Origin: Terrabacter sp. Ter38
GTDB taxonomy: Bacteria > Actinomycetota > Actinomycetes > Actinomycetales > Dermatophilaceae
Direction of reading: 5' to 3'
DNA: 64,000 nucleotides
Assembly (NCBI RefSeq): GCF_024519435.1
Contig: NZ_JALJRZ010000004.1
Coordinates: 310,001-374,000, forward strand
Shown piece after piece: positions 61,979-64,000 of the stretch. Under the pieces are notes generated by a model. The model was not told the DNA's origin. It saw only the letters and a program-made list of their open reading frames with translations, and did not search any database. Both the position numbers and the translations under genes were made by a program. Each line of letters begins with the position of its first letter. Within the stretch, counting starts at the first letter, position 1.

Positions 61979-62045
61979 GGAGGGCCGTGGTGCAGCCGGG
62001 CCGCCGGGACGGACCGGCACCGGCGAGTGCGTCCGGCACCGTCGG

Positions 62046-62414
62046 TCAGCGCGGAGCGGTTCCCGCGTGGCTCATGCAGGTTCGGGCCGTGGGCCGGGCT
62101 CGCAGCCGCTCGTCGGGGATCGCCTCGCCGCACACCTCGCACCGGCCGTAGCGGCCGTCGGTGATCCGCTGCAGCGCGGCGTCGATCTCGACGAGGTGCC
62201 GCTCGGCCTGTTCGATGAGGGCGCCGATCTGGGTGCGCTCGTAGGCGATCGTCGAGCCCTCGGGGTCGTGCTCGTCGTCGGCGATGTTGGCCCTCGACGC
62301 CTCGACGACCTCGGCGAACTCCCGGCGCAGCCCGGTGATGCGCTCGACCTCGGTGGCCCGGTTCACCGTCAGCTCCGCCGCGTGGGCGGCCGTCTTCGTG
62401 CTCATGTCCCCCAT
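62046..62414 (-). CDS. DksA/TraR-type zinc-finger protein
   Basis: 122 aa from ATG 62414 (GGGAGGA upstream; ATG 62405 also possible). A coiled-coil region (TEVERITGLRREFAEVVEAS... QAERHLVEIDAALQRITDG) is followed by the zinc finger GRYGRCEVCGEAIPDERLRA. The fourth ligand is in CMSHAG, so the last Cys of CxxC is replaced by His. Family proteins bind RNA polymerase's secondary channel. Convergent with TetR. Confidence 0.88.
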   Translation of the reverse strand: MGDMSTKTAAHAAELTVNRATEVERITGLRREFAEVVEASRANIADDEHDPEGSTIAYERTQIGALIEQAERHLVEIDAALQRITDGRYGRCEVCGEAIPDERLRARPTARTCMSHAGTAPR

Positions 62415-62609
62415 CGTCCTCCCGTTTCGGTCGAGTCGGCCGGAACGAGTGGTCCACGGCGCCCTCCGAGGTGCCTGAACGGCCGTCGATCCGGGCGTCC
62501 CGTCCCGCACCTTCGCCACCGATCTGCGGTGCGTCGTATCAGGGGACGGCTCACGGCCTTCCGACCTGTGACGGGTGTCGACGGGGCACCCCGGGCGAGG
62601 GAGGCGGCC

Positions 62610-63242
62610 GTGACAAGCGGACGAGTGCGCGACGCGGTCCACGGCATCGCCTGGGCCGCCGGGCTAGCGTCCTTCGCGTGGGCAGGACTCGGCCTGACGG
62701 AGGTGCAGGGGGCGCCGCGCAGCGGCCACGGAACCGTCGCGGCATCCCCCGTCGTCACGACGGCGCCGCCGAGCGGGCTCCGTGTCGAGGGCGGCCCGAA
62801 CGCCGACGGCTGGTATGCCGCCCCGGCTCGCTACCACTGGGTGGCGCAGGACCTCGGGGGCGGGATCACCTCGTGCCAGGGCGGATCCGTCGTCGCCGTC
62901 GACTCGGCGGTGCCGCGCACCGTGTACGGCACGTGTGTCGACGATGCGGGCAGGCCGGCGTCCTACGTCGGCTTCTCCTACCGCTACGACGGGACGCCGC
63001 CGACACTCGACCCGGTCGCCGTCCCAGCGGTCGTCCCGCGTCATGGGGTCGTCGTCGCCCAGCCACGCGCGACCGACGCGCTCTCGGGCGTCGCTCGCCA
63101 GGGCTGCAACGGCGGCCGCGCGCCGAACACCCGACGGCTCGGGCTCCACACCGTCACGTGCTTCGTGCTGGACCGCGCCGGCAACGTGGCCACGGCCAGC
63201 GCGTCCTACCTCGTCGTGGACCGGCGGCTCCGCCAGGGCTGA
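62610..63242 (+). CDS. Secreted protein with Ig/HYR-like module
   Basis: 210 aa from GTG 62610 with GGGAGG 6 nt upstream. N-terminal signal sequence (GIAWAAGLASFAWAGLGLTE). Mature part contains paired cysteines (ITSCQGGSVVAVDSAVP; TVYGTCVDDAGRPASY) and a RQGCNGGRAPNTRRLGLHTV ... TCFVLDRAGNVATASASYLV segment like HYR/Ig-like domains of cell-surface proteins. Function unknown; probably binds outside the cell. Confidence 0.65.
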   Translation: MTSGRVRDAVHGIAWAAGLASFAWAGLGLTEVQGAPRSGHGTVAASPVVTTAPPSGLRVEGGPNADGWYAAPARYHWVAQDLGGGITSCQGGSVVAVDSAVPRTVYGTCVDDAGRPASYVGFSYRYDGTPPTLDPVAVPAVVPRHGVVVAQPRATDALSGVARQGCNGGRAPNTRRLGLHTVTCFVLDRAGNVATASASYLVVDRRLRQG

Positions 63243-63255
63243 GCCACGGCGGGCA

Positions 63256-63368
63256 GCGGCGGACGACGGCTGGGCGGCCGAGCACGTCCGCCCAGGCGCC
63301 CCCGACCGGCCGGCGGCGGACGACGGCTGGGCGGCCGAGCACGGCCGCCGGTCGCACCCGACCGGCCG
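63256..63368. repeat. Tandem direct repeat, about 57 bp x 2
   Basis: A 31-bp exact core (start GCGGCGGACGACGGCTGGGC) occurs at 63256 and again at 63313; the rest of each unit is nearly the same. It lies just after the secreted-protein stop and holds GGCCGGC-type palindromic parts. Confidence 0.7.
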
Positions 63369-63396
63369 GCGGCCACGGCGCGTCCTGCCCACCCGG

Positions 63397-63402
63397 CAGG
63401 AT
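63397..63402 (+). promoter_or_regulatory. -10-like box (CAGGAT) for leaderless terminal gene
   Basis: CAGGAT, 6 nt (ggaccc), then the ATG at 63409. Confidence 0.4.
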
Positions 63403-63408
63403 GGACCC

Positions 63409-64000
63409 ATGAGCGACCCCAGAGGAGTGGTCTTCCCACTCGACCCGACGTCCGGACGCCGCAGCACGACTGCCACCGGACGTGCCGTGGTCGCCGACGC
63501 CCTGCGCGGGGTCGACCCGGTGGGCGCCGCGTCCGCCGAGCGGGAGACGAACTGGCGCCAGGGCTACCTGCCGCACTTCCGGCGTCTCGTCGAGGCGGGC
63601 GTCGCGGTCCCCGGCGCGGCCCAGGTCATCGCCACGAGCGGGCTCGACTCCCTGCACGCGCGCATGCGCTGGGCGACCGACGAGGGCGACCGACCGCTCG
63701 ACACGGCGGTCGCCGCCGACGAGAGCGTGGTCGCCCTCGGCTCCGAGACCGTGCGCGGCGAGGGTGCGCCCGACCGCACGCTCTCGGTGCCGTATGCCGG
63801 TGAGCGCCTCTCCGGGGACGCCCTGCGACGACGGCTCGACCGGTGGGTCGAGGCCGGGACCGTCGAGCCCACCTGCGCCGAGGCGGTCGGCCTCGTCATC
63901 GACAACCCCGACTGGCTCGACCTCTCCGACCGCACCGTCGTGGTGCTCGGCGCAGCCGCTGAGATGGGCCCGCTGCGCTCGCTGCTGCGCTGGGGCGCCG
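63409..64000 (+). CDS. Unknown protein with possible Rossmann fold (3' truncated)
   Basis: Open from ATG 63409 to the window edge, 197 codons with no stop and strong G/C third positions. The protein starts MSDPRGVVFPLDPTSGRRST and shows VVVLGAAAEMGPLRSLLRWG near residue 180, a nucleotide-binding-like beta-strand and Gly/Ala-rich turn. I do not recognise the family. Leaderless start (CAGGAT 6 nt upstream). Confidence 0.65.
   Translation, partial: MSDPRGVVFPLDPTSGRRSTTATGRAVVADALRGVDPVGAASAERETNWRQGYLPHFRRLVEAGVAVPGAAQVIATSGLDSLHARMRWATDEGDRPLDTAVAADESVVALGSETVRGEGAPDRTLSVPYAGERLSGDALRRRLDRWVEAGTVEPTCAEAVGLVIDNPDWLDLSDRTVVVLGAAAEMGPLRSLLRWGA

Overview
The window is very GC-rich DNA from an actinobacterium. 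The gene set, the strong G/C bias at third codon positions, and neighbours such as cydABDC-blaI-M56, a Bkd-type dehydrogenase and a paaK/paaN aromatic-acid set fit a member of the Micrococcales, most likely Intrasporangiaceae (Janibacter/Phycicoccus/Tetrasphaera type). That placement is inference, not a database result. No tRNA, rRNA, CRISPR array, transposase or prophage was seen.

Layout. (1) 1-11842 (+): the 3' part of an extracellular contractile injection system (eCIS, phage-tail-like particle) operon, with the upstream structural genes cut off by the window edge. It holds the end of an unknown upstream gene, a baseplate/tail protein I-like gene, a large fibre/accessory protein, a CIS tape-measure-type protein, the AAA+ ATPase, a 1707-residue eCIS-core (DUF4157-like) protein whose HExxH site is missing, a leucine-rich-repeat protein and a small helical protein. 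Most junctions overlap as GTGA or ATGA. A long hairpin separates the operon from convergent purB. (2) 11975-20130: purB, two double-VOC proteins, a low-molecular-weight phosphatase, a SnoaL-like protein, an MFS exporter, galE, and a BlaI/M56-peptidase pair. (3) 20142-26293 (-): cytochrome bd oxidase operon cydABDC. (4) 26477-28772: a membrane protein plus YtrA-type GntR regulator with a clear promoter/operator, a small Arg-rich ORF and a secreted protein. (5) 28851-41652: paaK, an amino-acid ABC importer, a ScyD-like propeller, a DEAD-box helicase with a long leader, paaI/3-hydroxyacyl-CoA dehydrogenase/paaN, an MFS protein and a DUF1304 protein. (6) 41743-48866: sbcCD, a holin-fold membrane protein, pfkA and a HisC-like aminotransferase. 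(7) 48949-53684: an array of four paralogous four-helix membrane proteins (shared WPT and WxWG motifs), interrupted by a VOC gene and followed by a SMC/RecF-like AAA ATPase. (8) 54357-64000: bkdABC E1alpha/E1beta/E2, an SDR, a DHA2 efflux pump with divergent TetR and operator, a DksA/TraR-type zinc protein, a secreted protein and a truncated Rossmann-fold protein.

Several signals are not explained by the genes. A roughly 110-bp nested palindromic element occurs three times in intergenic DNA (36330, 57998, 59028), twice flanking one SDR gene. The heptamer GGCATAC/GTATGCC occurs 35 times by eye on both strands, far above what base composition predicts. At least twelve genes have a -10 hexamer exactly six bases before the start codon, which implies leaderless mRNAs. 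The most interesting protein-level candidates are the divergent eCIS core/cargo protein with its LRR partner and the four-paralogue membrane array.
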